A stretch of DNA of 64,000 bases from Desulfobacteraceae bacterium (GTDB lineage Bacteria > Desulfobacterota > Desulfobacteria > Desulfobacterales > Desulfosalsimonadaceae): assembly GCA_011389935.1 (NCBI GenBank), contig JAABTJ010000007.1, forward strand, positions 56,132 through 120,131, written 5' to 3'. Of the stretch, positions 8,117 through 17,355 are shown one piece after another (position 1 is the first letter of the stretch; every line of letters starts with the position of its first letter). The position numbers and the translations under genes were made by a program. The notes under the pieces were generated by a model. The model did no database searches. It had not been told where the DNA came from and was given only the letters and a program-made list of their open reading frames with translations.

Positions 8117-9979
8117 GTGCATACGAACCCATCATCCGCAGAAAAAAACAGCCGCGCAGTATCGTTTCCGGTCTATCTTTTCAAGGCCTCCGCATGGTGT
8201 GCGGCCGCATTCGCCTTCAGCGGTTTCTTTGCATCGCATCAACCGTGGCTGGTGCCTTTGGCGGTACTGCTGCTTTCGGCCCCCCTTGCCATAGGAGGCG
8301 TCTACCGCTCTACCGTTCGAAAAATCCGCTTCCTTGAAATATTTGCCCGCCGCGGCCGGGTGGCAAAAATTTTCTCCGGCCGGATATTGTCTGTGCTGCT
8401 CTGGTCATTTTATGCGGTGACAACCTCCTTTTTCATGCTGATCGGATTCCGGTTTTTCAGCCTGATGGACTGGGTTTTGTTTCTCGCGGTAATTCCGGTT
8501 TTCTATGTGGCGTACCGGTTTTTTTTCCACTTCCTGACAAAAGAGATCAAACCCTACCTGGTCACGAGCATGGCCTTGTCCGGCGCCGTGCTGTGCACCC
8601 CGTTTGTCATGCTGGCGGTCTACGCACTGGCCGTGCACGGCTTTGATCTGCCGTTCCCCCGCTACGAAACGCTTGAATCCGCCGTCGCCGCCCATGAAAA
8701 GGCAGTCCTGCACCTGAACGGAAGCGCTTTTGTAAAGGGGGTTTCCGAATGGATGGCGATGTACAACGGCGTCAGGGCGTATGCCGCAGGGAATGCCGCT
8801 TACAGTGACATTCCCCTGGCATCGCTGGCAACACTGTTTCTCGCAGGCTATGTGATTTTTTTCAATGCCGTGAACATCCTGACCTTCTGCCTTGTTCCCG
8901 CAAAAGAACTGAAAAGGATCCTTCTCCCCCTCTCTCCTGACCCGGTCTTTTCGGATCCACGGATCCATGCGCGAAAACACCTCGTTTACACGGTCGTACT
9001 CTCCCTGTTTCTGCTGGCCCTTGTTGCCGTATTTTTTTTAGCGGAAGCACGGTTTTCCGAAAAATCCAGGTTTACGGAATGGAATGCCGCCGCGCGACAA
9101 AAAGCCCGACAATACGTGGAACGCATCGATGACACGTATGTAAGGCCCGGAACCATAACGCAGATACGAGCATATCGCATGGATCTCCTCCGCGCGCTGG
9201 ATTCAACCTCCCTGGAACTGGAAGAAGCCATTGACCGTTCATTTGATGACATGATCCTTCGTGTGGATGATTTTCTGGACTGGTATTACAGCCTTTTTGC
9301 CGAATATGCCCGGATCGCATTCATGCTCAGCGGATCAGCGGACGAACACCTCGCCGTCATGCTTGAACGGCACCTCAACGCCGATACCAATTTTGAAACC
9401 GTCCGCGACCAGCTGAATATACTGCGCAAACGGCACGCCGATGCGGAAATCCTGCTTCGGGAGGCCACCCGTCGCCTTGTGGAGGATAACCGGATCCATG
9501 AAGCAGGTGGTGACATTGACGTCGGCAAAACGTGGACAACAACCGAAATTCTGGACTTCAATGACTTTATCGGTTTTGATTCCCGGATGTTGTCCGCATC
9601 CGCCACCTCCGGGGCGGGGTTTCTGGCCGGCAGCGTTATCGGAAAAAAAATCGTAAAAAATGTCGCCAGAAAATCGATGTTCAAGGCCTTCGCCCGGGCG
9701 CTTGCCCGATTCGGCAGCGCCCGGGCAATGGGAAAAGGAGGGGGCGGCGGTGCAGGAGCGGCCGCAGGGGCGGCCGTGGGCTCCGTCGTACCGGGCGGCG
9801 GCACGGCTATCGGCGCAGCCGTTGGCGGGATTGCCGGTTCCATCGCCGGGGGGCTTCTCATGGACAAAACCCTGCTGATGGTCGAAGAGCGCTATAGCCG
9901 AAAGGCGTTTCAATCGGAAATTATAAATGCCATCGAAAAAACGCGGATGGAGACAAAGGCGCAGCTCTATGGCCGGTGA
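8117..9979 (+). CDS. Large multi-pass membrane protein of unknown function with glycine-zipper C-terminus
   Basis: I do not recognise this 620-residue protein. Hydrophobic segments near residues 20-65, 90-170, 235-260 and 283-305 suggest six to eight membrane helices. A soluble, charged, mostly helical domain (about 310-480) follows, then a Gly/Ala-rich stretch (about 500-585) with glycine-zipper patterning (AAAGAAVGSVVPGGGTAIG, AVGGIAGSIAGGLL) like that of membrane-inserting or pore-forming proteins. A polar helix closes the chain. The start is GTG because no in-frame ATG occurs until about residue 107, and the ribosome site is poor. No operon partner is visible; both neighbours are on the other strand. 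Confidence 0.7.
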   Translation: MHTNPSSAEKNSRAVSFPVYLFKASAWCAAAFAFSGFFASHQPWLVPLAVLLLSAPLAIGGVYRSTVRKIRFLEIFARRGRVAKIFSGRILSVLLWSFYAVTTSFFMLIGFRFFSLMDWVLFLAVIPVFYVAYRFFFHFLTKEIKPYLVTSMALSGAVLCTPFVMLAVYALAVHGFDLPFPRYETLESAVAAHEKAVLHLNGSAFVKGVSEWMAMYNGVRAYAAGNAAYSDIPLASLATLFLAGYVIFFNAVNILTFCLVPAKELKRILLPLSPDPVFSDPRIHARKHLVYTVVLSLFLLALVAVFFLAEARFSEKSRFTEWNAAARQKARQYVERIDDTYVRPGTITQIRAYRMDLLRALDSTSLELEEAIDRSFDDMILRVDDFLDWYYSLFAEYARIAFMLSGSADEHLAVMLERHLNADTNFETVRDQLNILRKRHADAEILLREATRRLVEDNRIHEAGGDIDVGKTWTTTEILDFNDFIGFDSRMLSASATSGAGFLAGSVIGKKIVKNVARKSMFKAFARALARFGSARAMGKGGGGGAGAAAGAAVGSVVPGGGTAIGAAVGGIAGSIAGGLLMDKTLLMVEERYSRKAFQSEIINAIEKTRMETKAQLYGR

Positions 9980-10047
9980 CTGCCCGCCGGTCGGTTGGCC
10001 GGCATGGATGCTGCGGCAAAACCATCGGCAGCCTGTGGCATTTGCAC

Positions 10048-10953
10048 CTAGCCGACAAAGGGCGCCAGATCATACGGCGTGAGGCTTTCATATCCGTCTT
10101 CCGTAATCAGAAACGTCTGCTCAAACTGGGCGGAAAGCTTACGATCCCGCGTGATGGCAGTCCACCCGTCATCCGCGATGAAAAGTTCGGGCCTTCCCAG
10201 GTTAATCATGGGTTCAACAGTAAAGACCATTCCCGGCACAAGGGGTATCCCCTGCCCTTTTTTCCCGAAATGCGGTACCTGCGGCGGTTCGTGAAAACTT
10301 TTGCCGAGCCCGTGACCCACGAACTCCCTGACCACGGAGCATCCCTTCCCTTCGGCGCAGTTCTGAATGGCCCAGCCGATATCGCCGATGGTATTGCCGG
10401 GTTTTAGCATTTCCATTCCCGCAATCAGGCTCTCCGCCGTCACCGATATGATCCGGCGGGCATCCGAAGACGGCTTTCCGATAAAGAAGGTCTTGCTGGC
10501 ATCGGCATAATACCCGTTCAGCACATAGGTAATATCGACATTTACGACATCCCCTTCTTTCAGCACGGTTTCTCCGGGAATGCCGTGACAGATCACTTCA
10601 TTGACCGACGTGCAGACGCTCTTCGGAAATCCCCGGTAGTTGAGCGGCGCGCAGATCGCGCCATGCTCTCCGGCGATCTTCTCCACCAGCTCGTTGATCT
10701 CGTTGGTTGTCACGCCCGGCCCGAGCATGGAGGCAACCCGGTCGAGGCCCGAAACCACAAGGCGCCCGCATTCCTTGATTTTTTCGATCTCACCCGGCTC
10801 CTTCAGGTCAATTTCATATTTCTGCTTGTAATATCGCTTGTAATCGACCTCCGCGGGGCGCTGTTTTTTCAGACAGCACTTTTTATACTTACGACCGCTG
10901 CCGCAGGGGCACAAGTCATTGCGGCCGATATTTTTCCATTCATTTTTCAGCAT
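10048..10953 (-). CDS. map: Methionine aminopeptidase, type I, with N-terminal SEC-C zinc motif
   Basis: Removes the initiator methionine from nascent proteins. The 301-residue form starts with a SEC-C metal-binding motif ([17 protein letters not shown], Cys15, 17, 26 and 27). The pita-bread aminopeptidase domain follows, with its ligands visible in [15 protein letters not shown] (two Asp), [14 protein letters not shown] (His), [10 protein letters not shown] (Glu) and AQFEQTF (Glu). I prefer the ATG at 10953, preceded by GGGGAG. An upstream in-frame ATG at 11061, with AAAGGG before it, would add 36 residues with no recognisable feature and cannot be excluded. A strong promoter lies at 11144-11172. 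SEC-C type methionine aminopeptidases are known from other bacteria. Confidence 0.9.
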   Translation of the reverse strand: MLKNEWKNIGRNDLCPCGSGRKYKKCCLKKQRPAEVDYKRYYKQKYEIDLKEPGEIEKIKECGRLVVSGLDRVASMLGPGVTTNEINELVEKIAGEHGAICAPLNYRGFPKSVCTSVNEVICHGIPGETVLKEGDVVNVDITYVLNGYYADASKTFFIGKPSSDARRIISVTAESLIAGMEMLKPGNTIGDIGWAIQNCAEGKGCSVVREFVGHGLGKSFHEPPQVPHFGKKGQGIPLVPGMVFTVEPMINLGRPELFIADDGWTAITRDRKLSAQFEQTFLITEDGYESLTPYDLAPFVG

Positions 10954-11143
10954 TTCCAGATTCTCCCCGGATGACAAACCAACCGCCTTTTGCCGGAAAA
11001 GATTGATCCGACGCATATTTTCGCTGTTTGCCTCCTTGTAAATGGCGGGCACCCTTCCCATGAAACGACCCTTTCATGACAGGCAGCAACACCCCCTCAT
11101 ACGCCCAATGCGTCCGCCCATGGTTTTTCAGTAGAGGCGTAAA

Positions 11144-11172
11144 ATTATAGTTTGCGGTTTTGCTTTCGTCAA
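11144..11172 (-). promoter_or_regulatory. Strong sigma70 promoter for map
   Basis: On the minus strand TTGACG (11172-11167) is separated by exactly 17 nt from a perfect TATAAT (11149-11144). Transcription would start near 11137, reading into map. This is one of the best promoter matches in the window. The rest of the gap between map and the small ORF at 11382 shows no further gene. Confidence 0.7.
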
Positions 11173-11381
11173 GGAATCTGTTGCGGATGCGCCGGATATC
11201 TGGTATGTGCAGGGTTGCCTGCGGATGACAGCGGACAGGCTTTTTCGGAAAAAAACGCGTTTTTAAAAAGGGGTCGCGCGGAAAAGCTACCTTCCGGGGG
11301 ATGCGACGCGTTGCGACCGGACAAGGTCCGGACCACAGGACCCGCAAACACTTTTTCATGCCGGCAGTACAGGGGGCGCAG

Positions 11382-11564
11382 ATGCATTCAAAAACGGATG
11401 AAATGATATTGAAAACCGCCAAGGAAATCGTCGTCAAGTTCATTGAGATCCGAACCGTAACCCCCTCGACGTTTCAGGACCACTTCCAGAGCATCTACGA
11501 CGCGGTGGAAAAAACGGTTCGAAAAAAAGAAAAGGGGGATATGGCGGGAAGCCAGGAAAAATAA
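11382..11564 (+). CDS. Small conserved-looking protein of unknown function (60 aa)
   Basis: A 60-residue acidic/basic helical protein starting MHSKTDEMILKTAKEIVVK and ending in a Lys/Glu-rich tail. The middle (KFIEIRTVTPSTFQDHFQSIY) resembles small proteins I associate with other deltaproteobacteria, but I cannot name a family with certainty. The ATG at 11382 follows GGGGG at 5 nt. An in-frame extension to 11301 adds 27 Arg-rich residues of non-coding appearance. It converges with polA, 19 nt from that gene's stop. No cysteine or membrane segment is present. A small RNA-binding or adaptor role is possible but unsupported. Confidence 0.6.
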   Translation: MHSKTDEMILKTAKEIVVKFIEIRTVTPSTFQDHFQSIYDAVEKTVRKKEKGDMAGSQEK

Positions 11565-11583
11565 AGCACAAATCCCTGCGGTG

Positions 11584-14262
11584 TCAATGGGCCTCGGCCC
11601 AGTTGTCCCCCACCGCAAGATTGACCTTGAGCGGAACCTTTAATTTCCAGACGTTTTCCATCGTTTCTTTGACAAGGGCTTTCATCTCTTCCATTTCCTC
11701 CCCGGGCACTTCGAAGACCATCTCGTCATGGACCGTCAGCAGCATCGCGGAGTTGAGCTTCCTGTCGGCAATGGCCTTGTCCACCTGTATCATGGCGAGC
11801 TTCAACAGGTCGGCAGCGGTCCCCTGGATCGGCATATTGATGGCCATCCGCTCGGCAAACGCCCGGACATTGCTGTTTGTGCTGTTGATATCCGGAAGAA
11901 AGCGTATCCGCCCGAGTTCGGTGGAAACTTTTCCTGTTTTTCTGGCCCGTTCAAGGGTTTCGTCCATGTAGGTCTTTACGCCCTGGTACTTGAAAAAATA
12001 ATTGTCAATGTATGTTTTGGCCATCTTCTGGCTGATGCCGAGCTCCCGGGAAAGGGAGTAGGCCCCCATGCCGTAGATGATGCCGAAATTGATGGTTTTC
12101 GCCTGGCGCCGCAGTTCGCTGGTAACCATGGCAGGGCTTGCCATGAATACTTCCGCCGCGGTCCGGGCATGGATGTCCTCGTCATTTAAAAAGGCGCCAA
12201 TGAGTTTTTGATCGTCGGCATAATGGGCAAGGAGCCGCAGTTCAATCTGGGAGTAATCGGCCGAAAGAAAACGCCGCCCTTCTGCGGGTATAAAGGCCCT
12301 TCGCACGTCCTTGCCGGCCTCGGTGCGAACGGGTATATTCTGAAGATTCGGATTGGAGCTGGAAAGCCTTCCCGTGGCGGTAACGGTTTGGTTAAATGAG
12401 GTGTGAACCCGACCGGTTTCCGGATTGACCAGCTCCACCAGGGCATCCACGTAGGTGGACTTGAGCTTGGAAAGGGTCCTGTGGCGAAGAATCATGGCAG
12501 GGAGCTCATGGATTGCGGCAAGGGATGTCAGTACTTCCACATCCGTGGAATAACCGGTCTTCTTTTTTGTCTTCTTCTGCTTCGGCAGCCCCATTTTTTC
12601 GAACAGGATGACGCCCAGCTGCTGCGACGAGTTGATGTTGAATTCTTCCCCGGCCAGTGTATAAATGTCACCCCGTATTGTGTCGAGTTCCTCGGCGAGC
12701 TCTTTTGACATGACACGCAGCCGGTCCGTATCGACGCGTATACCGGTGCGTTCCATGCGCGTCAGGACCGGCACCAGCGGCATTTCAACCGTGTCCATGA
12801 GCGGCTGAAGCCCTGCTGCCGCGATCTTCGGACCCAGAAGACGGGAGGCTTCCAGGGTGACATCCGCATCCTCGCAGGCATAGACGGTGGCGGCATCCAC
12901 GGGAACTTCGGCGAACGAGTCGACGTTGCGGCCATCCACGACCGTAACGTCCGCATAGGAGATCATCGGGTGATCCAGGAGATCAAGGGCAATCTGCTCC
13001 AGGGAATGGGAGCGTTTGTCCGGATTGAGCAGGTAGGAGGCGATCATGGTATCAAAGACCACGCCGGCCAGTTCGATGCCGTGACGGCTGAGCACCGTCA
13101 TGTCATACTTGATATTCTGGCCGATTTTTTCCGTATGCGCATCCTCCAGCAAATCCTTCAATGCCGATATAACAACCGCCGGTTCGAGCTGCTTTTCGCC
13201 ATCCACCCGATGCCCGCACGGCACATAAAACGCCTGGCCCGGTTCAATTGAAAAAGAAAGGCCTACCAGGTCCGCCCTGACGGCCGTAACCGAGGTGGTT
13301 TCCGTGTCAACGGCAAACCGGCCGGCTTTCCTGAGCCTATCGACCAGCTGGTCCAATGCGCCTGCATCCGAAACGGTTTGATACGTTTTTCCGGAAAGAT
13401 CGGCGGTTACCGGAAACTCCTTCTGAAGGGCGCTGAACTCGAGCTCCTTGAACAAAACCCCAAGCCGGGTATTGTCCGGAGGGATCATTTCAAGGGCGGA
13501 CAGGTCGAAATCCACAGCCACGCTGGTATCAATGGTGGCAAGCTGCCGGCTTAAAAACGCCTGGTCTTTGTATTCAAGGAGCCGCTCCTTTTGTTTGCCG
13601 GCCTTGAGTTCGTCGATGCGGTCGTAGAGGCCCTCCATGGAATGATAGGTCAAAACCAGTTTTTCAGCGGTTTTCGGCCCGATCCCCGGCACCCCCGGAA
13701 TATTGTCCGAGCTGTCCCCGGAAAGCCCCTGCACGTCCACCATGCGGGCCGGCGCTATCCCCTTTTCTTTCAGGAGGCGCTTTTTGTCTATGACCACGTC
13801 CTTCATCGGATCCCAGATAATGATGCGATCCGTAAGGAGCTGCACAAAATCCTTGTCGCCGGTGACCATGACGACATCAAAGCCGGCGGCTTCCGCTTTT
13901 TTTGCCAGCGTGCCGATCAGGTCGTCCGCCTCGAATCCGCCTTTTTCAATTACCGGTATATGGAACGCTTCGGTAATTTTTTTGATGTAGGGAACCTGCG
14001 CGGCAAGATCTTCGGGCATCTTCACCCGGTTGGCCTTGTATTCGGGGTACAGCGCATGGCGAAACGTCGGAATCGCACTGTCAAACACCATTGCGGCATA
14101 CCTGGGATTTTTGTCATGAATCAACTTTATGAGCATCCGGGTAAACCCGTAAACGGCATTGGTGGCAAATCCGCGGGAGGTCGCAAGGCTGCGGATGGCG
14201 TGATACGCCCGGTGAATGTAGGCGCTGCCGTCTACCAGGTAAATGCTGTTTTCTTCAATCAT
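11584..14262 (-). CDS. polA: DNA polymerase I
   Basis: This 892-residue enzyme fills gaps, removes RNA primers and takes part in repair. All three domains appear intact. Residues 1-290 are the 5'-3' exonuclease (VFDSAIPTFRH, GDKDFVQLL, GDSSDNIPGVPGIG). About 310-490 is a proofreading exonuclease that keeps its acidic residues (DTET, IKYDMTVL, YACEDADVT). The polymerase domain shows motif A (ADYSQIELRLLAHYADD), motif B (RRQAKTINFGIIYGMGAYS) and motif C (TVHDEMVFEV). It lies 35 nt downstream of a HAD phosphatase gene and is likely cotranscribed from the promoter at 15003-15031. No Shine-Dalgarno is obvious before the ATG. Confidence 0.97.
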   Translation of the reverse strand: MIEENSIYLVDGSAYIHRAYHAIRSLATSRGFATNAVYGFTRMLIKLIHDKNPRYAAMVFDSAIPTFRHALYPEYKANRVKMPEDLAAQVPYIKKITEAFHIPVIEKGGFEADDLIGTLAKKAEAAGFDVVMVTGDKDFVQLLTDRIIIWDPMKDVVIDKKRLLKEKGIAPARMVDVQGLSGDSSDNIPGVPGIGPKTAEKLVLTYHSMEGLYDRIDELKAGKQKERLLEYKDQAFLSRQLATIDTSVAVDFDLSALEMIPPDNTRLGVLFKELEFSALQKEFPVTADLSGKTYQTVSDAGALDQLVDRLRKAGRFAVDTETTSVTAVRADLVGLSFSIEPGQAFYVPCGHRVDGEKQLEPAVVISALKDLLEDAHTEKIGQNIKYDMTVLSRHGIELAGVVFDTMIASYLLNPDKRSHSLEQIALDLLDHPMISYADVTVVDGRNVDSFAEVPVDAATVYACEDADVTLEASRLLGPKIAAAGLQPLMDTVEMPLVPVLTRMERTGIRVDTDRLRVMSKELAEELDTIRGDIYTLAGEEFNINSSQQLGVILFEKMGLPKQKKTKKKTGYSTDVEVLTSLAAIHELPAMILRHRTLSKLKSTYVDALVELVNPETGRVHTSFNQTVTATGRLSSSNPNLQNIPVRTEAGKDVRRAFIPAEGRRFLSADYSQIELRLLAHYADDQKLIGAFLNDEDIHARTAAEVFMASPAMVTSELRRQAKTINFGIIYGMGAYSLSRELGISQKMAKTYIDNYFFKYQGVKTYMDETLERARKTGKVSTELGRIRFLPDINSTNSNVRAFAERMAINMPIQGTAADLLKLAMIQVDKAIADRKLNSAMLLTVHDEMVFEVPGEEMEEMKALVKETMENVWKLKVPLKVNLAVGDNWAEAH

Positions 14263-14297
14263 GGACGGTTCGTCATCTTAGAAATGAAAAGAAAAAA

Positions 14298-14924
14298 CTA
14301 CCGCACGCGGCCGTTTACAATGGTTTTGATCTCCGAGAGGCGTCGTATATGATAATCGGCGTCAAGGGCCGGGTTGTCATAGGCTGCAAACGGCACACCG
14401 GCGGCGGCAGCGGCCGCTTCATCCACTTTGGAATCCCCGATATAGAGCAATTCAGAAGATGATATGCCGAAATATTCCAGCAGGCAGAGAAGAACATCGG
14501 GCGCGGGCTTTGGGTTCTTCACATCCAGGGCGGTAACCACTTTGTCGAAATAGGCCCGGATGTCATGTGCTTCCAGAACGCGACCCATGGTGTCCGTCCG
14601 GTTGGTTGCCACGGCCGTGCTGTATCTGTCCCGCAGATACGCAAGCACCGCAACCAGGTCGGGCTCCATCTCCATGTACCTAATGTAGGGCCCGTAACCA
14701 TGTACTTTACGGTATTTCTGGGCTGCAGCATAGTCGTTTTTGTCGGGGAAAAGCATTTCAAGGGACTTGTCCACGGTCTGCATCTGGGCGTACCGGAACT
14801 GTTCGTCGCTCATGGGCGGACGGCCGAAAAAGGCAAGGATATCATTATAATATGCCCGGTTGGCCTTTTGTGTGTCAAACATGACGCCGTCGCAGTCAAA
14901 TGCGACGGCCGCAAATCCTTTCAT
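14298..14924 (-). CDS. HAD-superfamily hydrolase (phosphoglycolate phosphatase-like)
   Basis: This 208-residue phosphatase has HAD motif I near the N-terminus (AFDCDGVMFDTQ, nucleophile Asp), a helical cap, motif II Thr in VATNRTD, the motif III Lys in VVTALDVKNPKPAPD and the motif IV acidic pair in YIGDSKVDEAAAA. This layout is that of the phosphoglycolate/beta-phosphoglucomutase branch. The substrate cannot be read; phosphoglycolate or another small phosphoester is likely. It is the first gene of a two-gene unit with polA. Confidence 0.8.
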   Translation of the reverse strand: MKGFAAVAFDCDGVMFDTQKANRAYYNDILAFFGRPPMSDEQFRYAQMQTVDKSLEMLFPDKNDYAAAQKYRKVHGYGPYIRYMEMEPDLVAVLAYLRDRYSTAVATNRTDTMGRVLEAHDIRAYFDKVVTALDVKNPKPAPDVLLCLLEYFGISSSELLYIGDSKVDEAAAAAAGVPFAAYDNPALDADYHIRRLSEIKTIVNGRVR

Positions 14925-15002
14925 CTCTTATCCTTGCTTGACGGGTAATATGCTTCGATTTCCGGGTATCGCAGTGTGCAAACAGGGGCCCGATTCAATA
15001 CG

Positions 15003-15031
15003 GTAATAGGTGAAACACGGTTTAATGTCAA
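15003..15031 (-). promoter_or_regulatory. Sigma70 promoter for the HAD-polA unit
   Basis: On the minus strand a perfect TTGACA (15031-15026), a 17-nt spacer and TATTAC (15008-15003) precede the HAD gene by about 80 nt. Confidence 0.65.
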
Positions 15032-15124
15032 GGCCTGCACCGGTAAAGACTTGCCCGGAGCAGCAGCAATCTGCTACAAGCATAAAACGATGGACATGAC
15101 CATTCCGATAAGGAGTCGTTGATT

Positions 15125-16186
15125 ATGGAAGTGCAAACCGACCGTACCCAGGGATTGCGGATCATTTTTGCAATCGCGTGCTTTGTTGTCATCATTGCCG
15201 GAATGCGGGCCGCTGCAGGACTTCTGGTACCGTTTCTGCTCTCCGTGTTCATCGCCATTATCTGCACGCCCCCTTTGTTCTGGCTCCAGAACCGGGGAAT
15301 CCCCAAATTGCCGGCGATCGCCCTGATCGTCTTGATTCTCGTCGTCATAGGGTACTGGCTCGTAATCTTTATCGGCGCATCCGTAGCGGATTTTACGACA
15401 TCCCTGCCCGGGTATCAGAGGCGGCTGCTGGAAGAATCCGCAGCGTTTATTCAATGGCTCCAGCATCGCGGAATCAACCTTTCCGAAAGGATGGTCCATG
15501 AATATATGGATCCTTCCGTGGCCATGCAGATGGCGGCCCGCGTGTTGTCCGGCCTGAGCGCCGCGTTGACCAACGCATTTTTGATTTTTTTGACCGTGTT
15601 TTTTATTCTGCTGGAAGTTTCCGGCATGACCGACAAATACAGATCCGCCCGGAAACACCCGGAAAAATCGCTGGCGAACATAAAGCAATTTACAAAAAGC
15701 GTAAACCGCTATCTTGCCCTGAAAACCATTTTTTCACTGATAACCGGGGTTGCGATCACGGCATGGCTCTCCTTTCTCGGGGTCGATTATGCGGTTTTAT
15801 GGGGACTTACGGCCTTTCTCCTGAATTACGTCCCCAACATCGGCTCCATTATTGCGGCAATCCCTGCTGTTTTGATGGCATTGATCCAGCTCGGCCCCTG
15901 GTCCGCCATATTTGCGGGGGCGGGATACCTGGCGGTGAACACCCTGATCGGCAGCCTGCTTGAGCCCAGGTTCATGGGAAGGGGGCTCGGATTATCCCCC
16001 CTGATTGTTTTTCTGTCCCTCGTTTTCTGGGGGTGGGTACTCGGCCCCGTGGGGATGCTCCTTTCCGTGCCGCTGACCATGATTTTCAAAATCGCCATGG
16101 AAAGCCATGATGAGACACGCTGGCTTGCCGTGATGCTGGGGAATCAAATCAATTCGCCGACGCAGAACCAGGCGGCATCCGAATAA
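15125..16186 (+). CDS. AI-2E family (PerM-type) transporter
   Basis: This 353-residue membrane protein has about eight transmembrane helices and the family pattern: paired N-terminal helices, a soluble segment near residues 75-140, then the conserved C-terminal core (NYVPNIGSIIAAIPAVLMAL, EPRFMGRGLGLSPLIVFLSL). Members export small molecules or work as sodium/proton antiporters; the substrate here is unknown. The ATG at 15125 has AAGGAG 9 nt upstream; an in-frame TTG two codons earlier is too close to that site. The MFS gene follows after 8 nt, so the two form an operon divergent from HAD-polA. Confidence 0.85.
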   Translation: MEVQTDRTQGLRIIFAIACFVVIIAGMRAAAGLLVPFLLSVFIAIICTPPLFWLQNRGIPKLPAIALIVLILVVIGYWLVIFIGASVADFTTSLPGYQRRLLEESAAFIQWLQHRGINLSERMVHEYMDPSVAMQMAARVLSGLSAALTNAFLIFLTVFFILLEVSGMTDKYRSARKHPEKSLANIKQFTKSVNRYLALKTIFSLITGVAITAWLSFLGVDYAVLWGLTAFLLNYVPNIGSIIAAIPAVLMALIQLGPWSAIFAGAGYLAVNTLIGSLLEPRFMGRGLGLSPLIVFLSLVFWGWVLGPVGMLLSVPLTMIFKIAMESHDETRWLAVMLGNQINSPTQNQAASE

Positions 16187-16194
16187 GGGGAAAC

Positions 16195-17355
16195 ATGACC
16201 ATCCCCAAGACCAGAATCGTCCTGAGCAGCCACTACTTCCTGTACTTCGGAATACTGGGGATGTATCTCCCCTATTTCAACCTGTACTGCTATCACCTGG
16301 ATTTTTCCGGCTTCCAGATCGGGGTCCTGTCCGCCCTGCGAACCTTTTCGACCGCCCTTTTTCCCCTTGTCTGGGGAGCGCTCGCAGACCGCTACAACAT
16401 CCGGCGGCCGATTTTCATCACCTGCACCATCACCGCCACCGCCATATGGTTTTTATACCTGCTGACGACCGATTTCATGCTGATGCTGTTGATCACCGCG
16501 ATGTATGGCATCTTCTACGCGCCGATCATATCCTTTCTCGAATCGTTTTCCATGGACCTTCTGGGGAAGAGGAAAAGCGATTACGGCCATCTCCGGGTGT
16601 GGGGGTCGCTTAGTTTCATCGGAGTGGTCATCCTGGTGGGACGGCTCATTGACATGTATTCCGCGGCGATCATCCTTGTTTTGATTCTTGCCGGCTCCCT
16701 CCTCCAATCCGTGCTCTCGCCCGCCATTCCCCGCGTTCCCGCACAGGTTCGTGAAAATTCGTTTTCTGCAAGCGCGAAGATGTTTTTGAACCGCCGGGCG
16801 ATCACCTTCCTGTTCTGTGCCTTTCTGATGCTGGTCAGCCACGGGACGTATTACGGCTTTTTTTCCATCCACCTCGAGCAGATTGGTTATGGAGGGGCTT
16901 TTATCGGTTTTGCATGGGCGCTCGCCTCCATTGCGGAAATTTCCGTAATGGTCGGCTCCGCAAAAATCTTTTCGCGATTTTCCTTCGAAAAGGTCCTGAT
17001 TTTTTCCTTTTTTGCAGCAGGGCTCCGATGGGTGCTTCTGGCCGGCGCCGAATCCGTGCTTCCGATCCTGTTCGCCCAGTTGTTCCATGCGTTTACCTAC
17101 GGCAGTTTTCACGTCGCCAGCATCCTTTACATTGACAAGCTGGCACCCCCCGAGGCAAAAACACTGGGACAGGCGCTCAACAATGCCGTGACCTACGGCC
17201 TGGGGATCATGGTGGGATTTTTCGCCTCCGGCGTATTGTTCGAAAAAATCGGCGCGCCGAACCTGTTTCTGATTTGCAGCGCGCTGGCCTTTACCGGCGG
17301 CGTGCTCCTGTTTATTGAAAAAACCCTCCGGAGCCGCGGTGCGAACCAATCATAG
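16195..17355 (+). CDS. MFS transporter (3-phenylpropionate permease/nucleoside symporter-like)
   Basis: This 386-residue protein has twelve predicted membrane helices. It starts SSHYFLYFGILGMYLPYFNL, typical of the HcaT/LacY-like branch of the major facilitator superfamily. The loop motif between helices 2 and 3 reads WGALADRYNIRRP (consensus G-x3-D-x3-R-R). The substrate is unknown. AAGGGGAAAC precedes the ATG. It overlaps the oppositely oriented mltA gene by 44 bp at their 3' ends. It is cotranscribed with the AI-2E transporter. Confidence 0.85.
   Translation: MTIPKTRIVLSSHYFLYFGILGMYLPYFNLYCYHLDFSGFQIGVLSALRTFSTALFPLVWGALADRYNIRRPIFITCTITATAIWFLYLLTTDFMLMLLITAMYGIFYAPIISFLESFSMDLLGKRKSDYGHLRVWGSLSFIGVVILVGRLIDMYSAAIILVLILAGSLLQSVLSPAIPRVPAQVRENSFSASAKMFLNRRAITFLFCAFLMLVSHGTYYGFFSIHLEQIGYGGAFIGFAWALASIAEISVMVGSAKIFSRFSFEKVLIFSFFAAGLRWVLLAGAESVLPILFAQLFHAFTYGSFHVASILYIDKLAPPEAKTLGQALNNAVTYGLGIMVGFFASGVLFEKIGAPNLFLICSALAFTGGVLLFIEKTLRSRGANQS

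Noticed and set aside
11584..14262. Inactive proofreading domain in PolA
   Set aside because: The DTET, IKYD and YACED acidic residues are present, so proofreading is probably intact.
17312..17355. Frameshift at the MFS-mltA junction
   Set aside because: Both proteins have natural ends; the 44-bp overlap is between two converging intact genes.
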